A DNA stretch of 64,000 bases from Pandoraea anapnoica (GTDB lineage: Bacteria; Pseudomonadota; Gammaproteobacteria; Burkholderiales; Burkholderiaceae): positions 1 to 64,000 of the forward strand of contig NZ_CABPSP010000001.1 in NCBI RefSeq assembly GCF_902459765.1, in the 5' to 3' direction. Made by a program: the position numbers and the translations under genes. Under the pieces are notes generated by a model, which made no database searches, had not been told where the DNA came from, and worked only from the letters and a program-made list of their open reading frames with translations. Every line of letters starts with the position of its first letter. Position 1 is the stretch's first letter. Positions 1 to 8,206 of the stretch are shown piece by piece.

Positions 1-35
1 GCCGGTTTGACCCGAGCGGGGGTTTTGTCTGACTG

Positions 36-55
36 GCGCCGGTCGAAACCGGCGC
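36..55. terminator. Stem-loop after metK
   Basis: An 8-bp perfect stem (GCGCCGGT at 36-43, ACCGGCGC at 48-55) with a 4-nt loop lies just past the metK stop. No clean T-tract follows on the metK strand, so it may act as a weak terminator or an mRNA 3' stabiliser. Confidence 0.4.
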
Positions 56-79
56 TTGCCGTGCAGCGTTTTAGCCGAA

Positions 80-1258
80 TCAGGCGACAGCGCGCAGACC
101 GGCGTCGGCCAGCAGGGCGTCGGCACGATCCGTGGCTTCCCACGAGAATTCCGGCTCTTCGCGGCCGAAGTGGCCGTAAGCGGCGGTCTTCTCGTAGATC
201 GGGCGCAGCAGGTCGAGCATCTGGATGATGCCCTTCGGACGCAGGTCGAAGTGCTTCTCGACCAGCTCGGCGATGCGCTGATCGCTGATCTTGCCCGTGC
301 CGAAGGTGTTGACCATGACCGACGTCGGACGCGCCACACCGATGGCGTACGAGACCTGAATCACGCACTTCGAGGCCAGACCGGCGGCCACGATGTTCTT
401 CGCGACGTAGCGGCCAGCATAAGCTGCCGAACGGTCGACCTTCGACGGATCCTTGCCCGAGAACGCGCCGCCACCGTGCGGTGCAGCACCGCCGTACGTG
501 TCGACGATGATCTTGCGGCCCGTGAGGCCGGCGTCGCCTTGCGGGCCACCGATCACGAAACGGCCGGTCGGGTTCACCAGGAACTTGATGTCGCCCTTGA
601 TCAGGTCGGCCGGCAGCACCGGCTTGATGACTTCTTCGATGACGGCTTCGCGCAGCGCTTCCAGCGCGATGTCCGGCGCGTGTTGCGTCGAAAGCACCAC
701 GGTGTCGATGCTGTGCGGACGGCCGTTTTCGTACTTGATGGTGACCTGGGACTTGGCGTCCGGACGCAGCCAGGGCAGACGACCGTCACGGCGCACTTGC
801 GACTGGCGCTCGACCAGACGGTGCGACAGGTAGATCGGCAGCGGCATGAGTTCCGGCGTTTCGTCGCAGGCGTAGCCGAACATCAGGCCCTGGTCGCCTG
901 CACCCTGATCGAGGTTGTCGTCGTGTGCGCGGTCCACGCCCTGAGCGATGTCCGGCGACTGGCGGTCGTAGGCGACCAGCACGGCGCAGCCCTTGTAGTC
1001 GATGCCGTAGTCGGTGTTGTCGTAACCGATGCGACGGATCGTTTCGCGTGCGACTTGCTGATAGTCGACCGTAGCGGTCGTGGTGATTTCACCGGCGAGC
1101 ACGACGAGACCCGTGTTGCAAAGCGTTTCCGCAGCAACGCGCGCGTACTTGTCTTGCGTCAGGATGGCATCGAGAACGGCATCCGAGATCTGGTCTGCGA
1201 CCTTGTCCGGGTGACCTTCGGAGACGGATTCGGAGGTAAAGAGATAATCGTTCGCCAC
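80..1258 (-). CDS. metK: S-adenosylmethionine synthetase
   Basis: Makes S-adenosylmethionine (SAM) from methionine and ATP in the cytoplasm. The 392-residue product has the usual family length. It opens with the conserved [20 protein letters not shown] region and carries the GAGDQG segment and a glycine-rich [19 protein letters not shown] loop, all hallmarks of MetK. The start is a GTG (1256-1258) preceded by AGAGGAG with 6 nt spacing, and the N-terminus [11 protein letters not shown] matches Burkholderia proteins. It is divergent from lpxL. The leader between 1259 and 1406 folds like a SAM-II riboswitch (separate entry), so feedback by SAM is likely. A large open frame on the opposite strand is a shadow. 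Confidence 0.98.
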   Translation of the reverse strand: MANDYLFTSESVSEGHPDKVADQISDAVLDAILTQDKYARVAAETLCNTGLVVLAGEITTTATVDYQQVARETIRRIGYDNTDYGIDYKGCAVLVAYDRQSPDIAQGVDRAHDDNLDQGAGDQGLMFGYACDETPELMPLPIYLSHRLVERQSQVRRDGRLPWLRPDAKSQVTIKYENGRPHSIDTVVLSTQHAPDIALEALREAVIEEVIKPVLPADLIKGDIKFLVNPTGRFVIGGPQGDAGLTGRKIIVDTYGGAAPHGGGAFSGKDPSKVDRSAAYAGRYVAKNIVAAGLASKCVIQVSYAIGVARPTSVMVNTFGTGKISDQRIAELVEKHFDLRPKGIIQMLDLLRPIYEKTAAYGHFGREEPEFSWEATDRADALLADAGLRAVA

Positions 1259-1315
1259 TTGTGGCTCCTCTAACGTATTTGGCGACTCACGTTGCCGTCA
1301 TCGGAGGAGAAGCGG

Positions 1316-1406
1316 CGACGCTTTAGCGGAAAGTTGGTCGAATGGGCTGCCTATGTATGGTGGCTCATTCGAATCGCCCCGCAAGTTGTCAGTTAACTCG
1401 GCGATG
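1316..1406 (-). promoter_or_regulatory. SAM-II-like riboswitch leader of metK
   Basis: Read on the minus strand. P1 pairs ATCGCC (1405-1400) with GGCGAT (1378-1373). The enclosed loop reads GAGTTAAC...CTTGCGG, resembling the SAM-II loop GATTTAAC...TTGC. P1 is followed directly by an inserted hairpin (TCGAATGAGC 1372-1363 with GCCCATTCGA 1347-1338, one mismatch) and then by GCTAAAG (1327-1321), the conserved 3' element of SAM-II. A CTCCTC (1309-1304) just downstream can pair with the metK Shine-Dalgarno GAGGAG (1270-1265), suggesting translational control. The metX leader in this window has the same parts. One loop base departs from the GATTT consensus, so ligand binding is inferred. Confidence 0.55.
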
Positions 1407-1412
1407 TCGCTT

Positions 1413-1418
1413 ATTATA
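1413..1418 (-). promoter_or_regulatory. metK -10 box
   Basis: A perfect TATAAT on the minus strand. Transcription would begin near 1406, the first base of the P1 helix of the riboswitch-like leader, so the two features support each other. No good -35 is visible. The overlapping TATTAT on the plus strand could also serve lpxL. Confidence 0.55.
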
Positions 1419-1445
1419 CGCCCCTGAAGAAATCCTGCTTGCGAC

Positions 1446-2342
1446 ATGGCTACCACTCCCAAGAAATCCCTCGGGTACTACCTCAGCGTGGGTCTGCTGC
1501 GCGGACTCAACCTGCTGCCCTATAGCTGGGTCGCGCGTTTCGGCGCGGGCATCGGGCACCTGTTGTACCTGATTCCGAGCTCCCGAAAGCGGGTTGTGCA
1601 CACCAATCTTCGCCTGTGCTTTCCGCATTGGGACGACGCCACCCGCGAGCGCGTGGCCCGCGCATCGTTCGTCCACGCGATCCGCAGCTACGCGGAGCGC
1701 AGCGTTCAGTGGTTCGGCAGCGGCAAGAAGCTGGAGCGCCTCATCGAACTCGATTCGGCCGTCGATTTGCGCGCTCCGGACATGCCCCCCACGATCCTGC
1801 TCGGCTTCCACTTCGTGGGCATCGAGGCGGCGTCCGTGTTCATCAATTACTCGCTGCACCGGCCCTGCGCCTCGCTTTACACGCCAATGTCGAACCCGGC
1901 GTTCGACGCCATGGCCCGCGAGCAGCGCGGCCGTTTCGACGCCGAGATGATCCCGCGCGGCGACAGCGCCCGCGACGTGTTGCGCATGTTCCGCAAGAAG
2001 AAGCCGGTCATGCTGGCGGCGGATATGGACTACGGCGCGCGAAATTCCACGTTCGTGCCCTTTTTCGGGGTCGAGACTTGCACCCTGACATCGGTGTCGC
2101 GACTGGCAGAAGTCGGCCGGGCGCAGATTCTGCCGTTCATCGGCGAAGTGCTGCCTAACTTCAAGGGCTACCGTCTGAAGGTGTTCCCGATCTGGGAAAA
2201 CTACCCCAGTGGCGACCCGGACGCCGACGCGCGCCGCATGAACGCCTTCCTCGAAGAGCAGATTCTCAAGATGCCGGAGCAGTACTACTGGGTCCACAAA
2301 CGTTTCAAGACGCGCCCCGAGGGGCAGCCCGGCGTCTATTGA
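1446..2342 (+). CDS. lpxL: Lipid A biosynthesis acyltransferase (LpxL/HtrB family)
   Basis: Predicted to transfer a secondary acyl chain from acyl-ACP onto lipid A at the inner face of the cytoplasmic membrane. The 298-residue protein has a hydrophobic N-terminal segment (about 8-35). Around residue 122 it has [10 protein letters not shown], containing the HX4E catalytic motif of this acyltransferase family, and further on the conserved MLAADMDYG and [11 protein letters not shown] blocks. It is divergent from metK and lies about 40 bp upstream of dapF, so it may be co-transcribed with it. The family is certain. Which acylation position it serves (LpxL or LpxM type) cannot be told from sequence alone. 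Confidence 0.88.
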   Translation: MATTPKKSLGYYLSVGLLRGLNLLPYSWVARFGAGIGHLLYLIPSSRKRVVHTNLRLCFPHWDDATRERVARASFVHAIRSYAERSVQWFGSGKKLERLIELDSAVDLRAPDMPPTILLGFHFVGIEAASVFINYSLHRPCASLYTPMSNPAFDAMAREQRGRFDAEMIPRGDSARDVLRMFRKKKPVMLAADMDYGARNSTFVPFFGVETCTLTSVSRLAEVGRAQILPFIGEVLPNFKGYRLKVFPIWENYPSGDPDADARRMNAFLEEQILKMPEQYYWVHKRFKTRPEGQPGVY

Positions 2343-2385
2343 CCGGCACCGGATGCGCGTCGACCTTCTCCACTACAATAGCGGC

Positions 2386-3237
2386 ATGAAGCTCAAATTC
2401 ACCAAGATGCAAGGCGCCGGGAACGACTTCGTCGTGATCGACGGCATCTCGCAGACCATCGATTTCACGCCCGAACAGTGGCGTGCGCTCGCCGACCGCC
2501 ACTTTGGCGTCGGCGCGGACCAGTTGCTGCTCGTCGAACGCTCCGCCATGCCGGGCGTGGACTTCCGCTATCGCATCTTCAACGCCGACGGCGGCGAGGT
2601 CGAGCATTGCGGCAACGGCGCGCGCTGCTTCGTCAAGTTCGTGCGCGACACCGGCCTGACCGACAAGCAGACGGTGCGGGTCGAGGTGCAGCAGGGCGTG
2701 ATTACGCTCACGATGCGTGAAGACGGTCAGGTCAGTGTGGATATGGGCGCACCGATTCTCACGCCATCCGACGTGCCGTTCGACGCTGCCGGTCTGGAAG
2801 GCCGTCGCGAGGGCGACGACACGCTCTGGCCGCTCGATGTCGCAGGCAAGACGACCTGGATTTCCGTGGTCTCGATGGGCAATCCGCACGCCGTGCAGGT
2901 GGTGGATAACGTCGACACCGCGCCGGTCGAGACGGACGGCCCGCTGGTCGAGCGTCACCCGCGCTTCCCGCGCCGGGTGAACGCCGGTTTCCTGCAAGTG
3001 GTGAGTCAGCACGAAGCGCGGCTGCGCGTGTACGAGCGCGGCGCGGGCGAAACGCTCGCCTGCGGCACGGGCGCGTGTGCGGCGGCGGTGGCGGGCATCC
3101 GTCGCGGTCTGCTCAAGGCACCGGTCGCCATCGAGACGCACGGCGGCACGCTCACTATCGACTGGGACGGCGCAAGCGGTCCGGTCATCATGACGGGACC
3201 GGCTGCCACGGTCTTCGAAGGTACGATCGAAGTCTGA
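2386..3237 (+). CDS. dapF: Diaminopimelate epimerase
   Basis: Interconverts LL- and meso-diaminopimelate for lysine and peptidoglycan synthesis, without a cofactor. The 283-residue product shows both catalytic cysteines in their motifs: HCGNGARC (Cys75) and ACGTGACAA (Cys226). It also has the N-terminal MQGAGNDFV signature. The start at 2386 gives the standard N-terminus [10 protein letters not shown]; an in-frame ATG at 2353 would add 11 unconserved residues. A TACAAT hexamer at 2374-2379 sits only 6 nt before the ATG, with no ribosome-binding site between them, so a leaderless transcript is possible. DUF484 and xerC follow, the usual proteobacterial order. Confidence 0.97.
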   Translation: MKLKFTKMQGAGNDFVVIDGISQTIDFTPEQWRALADRHFGVGADQLLLVERSAMPGVDFRYRIFNADGGEVEHCGNGARCFVKFVRDTGLTDKQTVRVEVQQGVITLTMREDGQVSVDMGAPILTPSDVPFDAAGLEGRREGDDTLWPLDVAGKTTWISVVSMGNPHAVQVVDNVDTAPVETDGPLVERHPRFPRRVNAGFLQVVSQHEARLRVYERGAGETLACGTGACAAAVAGIRRGLLKAPVAIETHGGTLTIDWDGASGPVIMTGPAATVFEGTIEV

Positions 3238-3384
3238 CGTCTTCGGCGTCAGGGCAGGCAGCATGGCATTGGTTTCAGACGGATTCTGATTTAGCGACCC
3301 AGGCGGCCGCCCGTCACCCTTGTGTTCGAAGCAGAGAAGGCACGGGACGACAGGCGGCAGTTGACGAACAGCAGACGGACATTC

Positions 3385-4053
3385 ATGAACGACCGAGATA
3401 TTGCGGAATACCTGATTGCGCATCCCGACTTCTTCGAGCGCCATGCCGAATTGCTGGCTGGCGTGCGGCTCACCAGCCCGCACGGCCAGCGGGCGGTGTC
3501 GTTGCAGGAGCGTCAGATCGAGATGCAGCGCGAGAAGACCAAGCAGATCGAGCGACGCCTCGCCGAACTGATGCGCTACGGCCACGAAAACGACGATATC
3601 TCGGGCAAGCTGCACCGTTGGACTCTTGGTCTGCTGGGCGAGCGCGACCCGCATGCGCTGCCCGAGGCGATTGCCCGCGGACTGCGCGACGTCTTCAATG
3701 TGCCGTTCGCGGCCGTACGTCTGTGGAACGTGGCCGCGCCGTATCAACCGGCCGAGTTCGCCCGCAGCGTCAGCGAAGAAGTGAAGATTTTCGCGACGAG
3801 CCTGGTCACGCCGTACTGCGGCGCGAACACTGGCTTCGAAGCAGTGACGTGGCTGAGTGCGCCGAGCGATCCCGCCTCGGTCGCCCTGCTCGCGCTGCGC
3901 GACCCGCAAGTGACTGACGGTCCGGTCTTCGGCCTGCTCGTGATGGGCTCGGAAGACGCGCGCCGCTTCCACGAAGGCATGGCGACCGATTTCCTCACGC
4001 AGATCGGCGAACTGGCCGGTGCTGCCCTCGGCAAGCTGCGCGCCGACGATTGA
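3385..4053 (+). CDS. DUF484 family protein (GAF-like)
   Basis: Conserved cytoplasmic protein of unknown function that lies between dapF and xerC in many proteobacteria. The 222-residue product begins MNDRDIAEYLIAHPDFFERH, the typical DUF484 N-terminus. It has a charged, probably coiled-coil stretch at about 45-65 and then a GAF-like domain (about 80-215). The start at 3385 is preferred over the ATG at 3322, whose extra residues are not conserved. It ends 1 nt before the xerC start, so translation is probably coupled. The family assignment is firm; no biochemical role can be named. Confidence 0.88.
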   Translation: MNDRDIAEYLIAHPDFFERHAELLAGVRLTSPHGQRAVSLQERQIEMQREKTKQIERRLAELMRYGHENDDISGKLHRWTLGLLGERDPHALPEAIARGLRDVFNVPFAAVRLWNVAAPYQPAEFARSVSEEVKIFATSLVTPYCGANTGFEAVTWLSAPSDPASVALLALRDPQVTDGPVFGLLVMGSEDARRFHEGMATDFLTQIGELAGAALGKLRADD

Positions 4054-4054
4054 G

Positions 4055-5092
4055 ATGCGCTCCGGATCTCCGGCTGGCAAGGGAAAGGCGACGAGCGGGG
4101 CGGCAGGGGTGACGCACGACACGTCGCCTCAGTCGTCGATTGACGCATCGCTTGAATCGCCTCCTGAACCACCGCTTGAGCCGGTCATCCGCACCTATCT
4201 GACGTCGTTGGCCAGCGAGCGCAAGCTCGCGGCGCTCACCCTGGAAAACTACACGCGCGACCTGCGTCAGTTGCAGCGTCTCGCGAACGGCCGTGCGCTC
4301 GAATCGCTGCAACACGGCGACATCCGCCGCTTCGTGATGAAGCTGCATAGCGAAGGGCTGGTCGGCCGCTCGATCGCCCGGAAGCTCTCCGCCTGGCGTG
4401 GCTACTTCGCTTGGCTCGCTCAGCGCACCGCGCTCGCCGCGAATCCCGTCGAAGGCGTGCGCGCACCCAAACAACCCAAACCATTGCCCAAAGCGCTGTC
4501 GCCCGATCAGGCGTCGGCGCTCGTCGAGTTCGCGACAGGCACGTCTGCCGAGGCCGTGCGCAACCGGGCGATGTTCGAACTGCTTTACTCGTCAGGCCTG
4601 CGTCTGTCGGAACTGACGGGGCTCGACCATCGTTACGTCGAGGCTGACGGCTACCGCTCCGCCAGTTGGCTGGATCTGGCCGAGCGCGAGGTCGTCGTGA
4701 CGGGGAAGGGCAACAAGCGGCGCCGCGTGCCGGTGGGCGAGAAGGCGGCGCAGGCACTGGCGCAATGGCTGGAGATGCGCGCGCCACTGGCGACGGCCGA
4801 GCCGCACGCCCTGTTCCTGTCTGCGCGCGGCAAGCGCATCGGGGCGCGTGCGGTGCAGCAGGGGCTGGAGCGTCATGCGCTGGCTGCCGGACTGCCGACG
4901 CACGTGCATCCGCATATGTTGCGCCATTCGTTCGCGACGCACGTGCTGCAATCGTCCGGCGATCTTCGGGCCGTGCAGGAAATGCTTGGTCACAGCAATA
5001 TTTCGACGACGCAGATCTACACGAAGCTCGATTTCCAGCACCTCGCCAAGGTCTACGATCAGGCGCATCCGCGCTCACGCAAGAAGCCCTGA
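4055..5092 (+). CDS. xerC: Tyrosine recombinase XerC
   Basis: Site-specific recombinase that, with XerD, resolves chromosome dimers at dif at the septum. The 345-residue protein has an N-terminal SAM-like core-binding domain (about 47-135) and a C-terminal catalytic domain. The active-site residues are visible: Arg in SGLRLSELTG, Lys in VTGKGNKRR, HxxR in HPHMLRHSFATH, His in LGHSNISTTQ and the nucleophile Tyr in TQIYTKLD. About 45 extra low-complexity residues precede the conserved domain, a longer tail than usual. The start at 4055 abuts the DUF484 stop. An ATG at 4019 would overlap that gene and is less likely. Confidence 0.95.
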   Translation: MRSGSPAGKGKATSGAAGVTHDTSPQSSIDASLESPPEPPLEPVIRTYLTSLASERKLAALTLENYTRDLRQLQRLANGRALESLQHGDIRRFVMKLHSEGLVGRSIARKLSAWRGYFAWLAQRTALAANPVEGVRAPKQPKPLPKALSPDQASALVEFATGTSAEAVRNRAMFELLYSSGLRLSELTGLDHRYVEADGYRSASWLDLAEREVVVTGKGNKRRRVPVGEKAAQALAQWLEMRAPLATAEPHALFLSARGKRIGARAVQQGLERHALAAGLPTHVHPHMLRHSFATHVLQSSGDLRAVQEMLGHSNISTTQIYTKLDFQHLAKVYDQAHPRSRKKP

Positions 5093-5325
5093 TTCTGGCC
5101 ATCGCGCCGACGGTGATGTCGCGCCGGGCTGACAATTCGCTTTGCAGCGTGCGCGCCGAGTCGGTGTAGAATCGCGTCCTTCCCCAGCAAGTCCCGCACG
5201 TTGTGCGTTGTGCCGTCCGTGCGCCGGAGGCCTCCCGCGTGTGGCCGAGCCCGATCCCGATCCCGCCCGCCCGCCGTGCCGCGAGACTTGCCCGTCACCC
5301 GAATGCAACCGTTGGTCCGTCCCGC

Positions 5326-6540
5326 ATGAATACCTTGACCCTCAAGCCCGGCAAAGAAAAGTCCTTGCTGCGCCGTCACCCCTGGATTTACGCCACCGCC
5401 GTGGCGCGTGTTGACGGCAACCCGGCATCTGGCGCCACGGTCGTGGTGCGGGCCGCCGACGGCCGTTTCCTCGCGCGCGCCGCGTTCAGCCCGGTGTCGG
5501 CCATCCGCGCCCGCGTGTGGACGTTCAACGAAAACGAGCCGGTCGATCACGCGTTCTTCAAGCGTCGCGTGTCGGCGGCGCTGGCGTACCGCGAAGAGAT
5601 GGTGCGCGACACGGGCGCAACGCGTCTGCTCTTCGGCGAGGCCGACGGCCTGCCGGGCCTGATCGTCGACCGTTATCAGTCCGCACCGGGCCAGCCGGAA
5701 ACCGACCAGCTCGTCTGCCAGTTCATGGCGGCGGGTGTCGAAGCCTGGAAGGACGCCATTACCAAGGCGCTCGTGGGGGCGACCGGCTGCCCGAACGTCT
5801 ATGAGCGTTCCGACGCGGCGGTGCGCGAGCGTGAAGGCCTGCCGAGCATCACCGGCGTGCTCGCCGGGGCCGAGCCGCCCGAAGCCCCTGAGTTGCTCAC
5901 GACGCATGAAAACGGCGTGAAGTATTACGTCGACGTGCGCAACGGACACAAGACCGGCTTCTACGTCGACCAGCGCGACAACCGTCGTCTCGTTCAGCAG
6001 CAGGCCAAAGACCGCGACGTGCTGAACTGCTTCTGCTACACCGGTGGCTTCTCGCTGGCGGCGCTGGCCGGCGGTGCGCAGAGCGTGCTGTCGATCGATT
6101 CGTCGGGTGAGGCGCTGGCGATTGGCGCGCGCAACGTCGAACTGAACGGTTTCGACGCCGCCCGCGCCGAGTGGCGCGATGCCGACGTCTTCAAGACCCT
6201 GCGCGCCCTGCGCGAAGAAGGCCGTACGTTCGACATGATCGTGCTCGACCCGCCGAAGTTCGCGCCGTCGGCCCATCACGTGGACCGCGCCGCGCGGGCT
6301 TACAAGGACATCAACATGGCGGGCTTCCGTCTGCTGCGTCCGGGCGGTCAGTTGCTCACCTACTCGTGCTCGGGCGCGATCGATGCCGATCTGTTCCAGA
6401 AGATCGTGGCCGGCGCGGCCGTCGATGCCGGTGTCGACGCACGTATTCTGCGCCGCCTGTCGGCTGGCATGGATCACCCGATGCTCACGCAATTCCCCGA
6501 AGGCGAATACCTGAAGGGACTTTGGTTGCAGCGTATGTGA
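5326..6540 (+). CDS. rlmI: Class I rRNA cytosine-C5 methyltransferase (RlmI type)
   Basis: Predicted SAM-dependent 23S rRNA cytosine-C5 methyltransferase. The 404-residue protein has an N-terminal PUA RNA-binding domain (MNTLTLKPGKEKSLLRRHPW onward), an EEHD-like middle region, and a Rossmann methyltransferase domain with motif I (CFCYTGGFSLAALAGGA), DPPKFA (motif IV) and YSCSG, which carries the catalytic cysteine. The ATG at 5326 gives the family N-terminus; the open frame back to 5203 has no conserved residues. A TAGAAT at 5167-5172 could be its -10 box. E. coli RlmI modifies C1962; the same target is inferred here. Confidence 0.85.
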   Translation: MNTLTLKPGKEKSLLRRHPWIYATAVARVDGNPASGATVVVRAADGRFLARAAFSPVSAIRARVWTFNENEPVDHAFFKRRVSAALAYREEMVRDTGATRLLFGEADGLPGLIVDRYQSAPGQPETDQLVCQFMAAGVEAWKDAITKALVGATGCPNVYERSDAAVREREGLPSITGVLAGAEPPEAPELLTTHENGVKYYVDVRNGHKTGFYVDQRDNRRLVQQQAKDRDVLNCFCYTGGFSLAALAGGAQSVLSIDSSGEALAIGARNVELNGFDAARAEWRDADVFKTLRALREEGRTFDMIVLDPPKFAPSAHHVDRAARAYKDINMAGFRLLRPGGQLLTYSCSGAIDADLFQKIVAGAAVDAGVDARILRRLSAGMDHPMLTQFPEGEYLKGLWLQRM

Positions 6541-6576
6541 GTGCTTGCTTTCTTGGGGCGGTCGGTCCGCCGGACA

Positions 6577-7449
6577 TCAGCCCAGCGTGAGACCGACCAC
6601 ACCCAAGGCGATCAGCACGGCACCGCCCACGCGGCGGTGCATCTCGCCTTCTCCCAGCACCCGCACGCCGAGCAGCGCAGCGACCATCATCGACATTTCC
6701 CGCGCCGGGGCGACGTGCGAGACGGGCGCGTATTTGAGCGCCGTCAGGATCAGGAAATAGGACATCGGCGAAATCGTGGAAATGATCAGGATCTTGCGCC
6801 AGTTGGCCTGCCACAGCACGGCGATGCGGGCCGGGCGGGAGAATGCAGTCGGTGCGGACAACACGACCCGCAGTACGTTTTCCAGGTAGTAATAGACGAG
6901 CGGCGCGAGCATCAGGGTGCGGATGGCGTAAGCATCCGCCAGCGTATATGCCGCGATGAACCCACCCGTCAGCACGCCCCAGCCCGCACCCGCGTGCATG
7001 CTGCCGCGCCGGAACAGGCGTTCGCCACCGGCAATCACGAGCACACCACACACGACCAGCGCAATGCCCACCAGCGCCAGCCAGCCCGGGCGTTCGCCCA
7101 GCAGCACGATGGCGCCGATGGACGACAGCAACGGGCCGGTGCCGCGTGCGAGCGGGTAGACGACCGAGAGATCGCCCACGCGGTAGCCGCGCTGCAACAC
7201 CAGCGTGTAGCCGTAATGCAACAGAGCGCTGACGGTGATGACACCCCAGCCGAGCGCCGACGGCCAGCTGGCTTGTCCCGCGAGGAAATACAACGCCAGC
7301 GGCGTGTAGATCACGACAGTCAGTAGGGCGTAGAGGAAGACCAGCTGCGGGCCACCGCCTTCGCGCGTATCAATGCGCTTGGCGACGAAATTCCAGGTGG
7401 CATGCAGAAACGCGGCGGTGACGACGAGGGCGAGGGCGGTGAGCGACAT
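6577..7449 (-). CDS. DMT-superfamily transporter (EamA domains)
   Basis: Inner-membrane permease of the drug/metabolite transporter superfamily. The roughly 290-residue product has about ten hydrophobic segments arranged as two EamA repeats. Examples are the N-terminal SLTALALVVTAAFLHATWNF, where the H-A-x-W-N pattern is typical of EamA, and the C-terminal GGAVLIALGVVGLTLG. The start MSLTALAL at 7449 is preferred over the ATG at 7497, which adds polar residues. It converges with rlmI and is divergent from zur. The substrate is not predictable, and no link to zinc is implied by position alone. Confidence 0.8.
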   Translation of the reverse strand: MSLTALALVVTAAFLHATWNFVAKRIDTREGGGPQLVFLYALLTVVIYTPLALYFLAGQASWPSALGWGVITVSALLHYGYTLVLQRGYRVGDLSVVYPLARGTGPLLSSIGAIVLLGERPGWLALVGIALVVCGVLVIAGGERLFRRGSMHAGAGWGVLTGGFIAAYTLADAYAIRTLMLAPLVYYYLENVLRVVLSAPTAFSRPARIAVLWQANWRKILIISTISPMSYFLILTALKYAPVSHVAPAREMSMMVAALLGVRVLGEGEMHRRVGGAVLIALGVVGLTLG

Positions 7450-7604
7450 GACGAAGGGGGTTTTTTGTGTCAATTGTATGACGCATTGCCCATTCACTTC
7501 CCGTCACGTCGGCCGAATCGCATCCTATTCGTCGGCTAATATTCCCCCATTCCGGGCCTAAATGAGGCAACCGCAGGGGCATCAGCGGGGCCGTTCGGAC
7601 CAAT

Positions 7605-7621
7605 TTGCAACTCGGTTGCAG
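7605..7621. promoter_or_regulatory. Zur-type operator upstream of zur
   Basis: TTGCAACTCGGTTGCAG, a near-palindrome (TGCAAC-3 nt-GTTGCA) ending 29 nt before the zur start. It matches the operator at 10258-10274 at 15 of 17 positions. It overlaps the -35 element (TTGCAG 7616-7621) of a promoter whose -10 is TTAAAT at 7639-7644 with 17-bp spacing. Autoregulation by Zur is inferred. Confidence 0.65.
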
Positions 7622-7638
7622 CGCCGACGGCGCTGTGC

Positions 7639-7644
7639 TTAAAT
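7639..7644 (+). promoter_or_regulatory. zur promoter -10 box
   Basis: TTAAAT with a matching -35 TTGCAG at 7616-7621 and 17-bp spacing. The predicted transcription start coincides with the zur ATG (7651), so the message may be leaderless. Confidence 0.45.
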
Positions 7645-7650
7645 CGATTC

Positions 7651-8145
7651 ATGAGCCTTACTCAATTACAACCGTATCTGGAAGCTGCCCGCGCGAGCTT
7701 GCAGGAGCAATCGGGCCGCGTGACGTCGGGGCGTGTTCGCGTGCTGGCCTTGCTGCTCAAGGCAGGCCGCCCGCTCACTCATCAGGAAGTGCTGGCCGAT
7801 CTGGCCACCGACGCCGATCCGCTCGACCGCGTGACTGCCTACCGCGTGCTCGACTGGCTGGTCGCACAGGGCTGGGCGATCAAGCAGGCGGGCGACGACC
7901 GTATCTTTCGTTTCGTCATGGCCGAGCACGTCGATCCCGAGCGTGCGAGCGCGCCGCGTCCGCATACGCAGCACGGTCATTTCCGCTGTGTACGCTGCCA
8001 TCGAACTTTTTGTCTTGACGATTGGCCCCAGCATCCCCAATTGAGTGAGCGCGAACTCAAGCGCCTGCCCAAGGGTTTCGTGGGCGAACAGGTCGAGCTG
8101 CTGATTCATGGCACCTGCGCCCAATGCGCGGGCGCCACCAACTGA
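7651..8145 (+). CDS. zur: Fur-family zinc regulator
   Basis: Metal-dependent repressor of the Fur family, 164 residues. It has an N-terminal winged helix (about 15-85, including RVTAYRVLDWLVAQGWAI for the recognition helix and wing) and a C-terminal dimerisation domain. That domain carries HGHFRCVRCHRTFCLDDW and a terminal CAQC, the paired CxxC structural zinc site. The assignment to Zur rather than Fur or PerR rests on context: it leads a block with a COG0523 GTPase and a ZnuD-like receptor, and identical palindromes lie in front of zur and the receptor pair. The cobW-type gene follows after 61 bp, probably in one transcript. Confidence 0.85.
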   Translation: MSLTQLQPYLEAARASLQEQSGRVTSGRVRVLALLLKAGRPLTHQEVLADLATDADPLDRVTAYRVLDWLVAQGWAIKQAGDDRIFRFVMAEHVDPERASAPRPHTQHGHFRCVRCHRTFCLDDWPQHPQLSERELKRLPKGFVGEQVELLIHGTCAQCAGATN

Positions 8146-8206
8146 CACGGCACACGCCGCCGCCGGCGCATTTCGATGCGCCGCATCACCACAGGACATT
8201 GCATTC

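Noticed and set aside
2305-4122. A 605-codon open frame on the minus strand across dapF and DUF484
   Set aside because: It is antisense to two well-conserved genes, has an Arg/His/Ala-rich composition typical of GC-rich shadow frames, and shows no family motif.
5059-6492. A 477-codon minus-strand frame across the rlmI gene
   Set aside because: Shadow of a recognised methyltransferase; no conserved domain.
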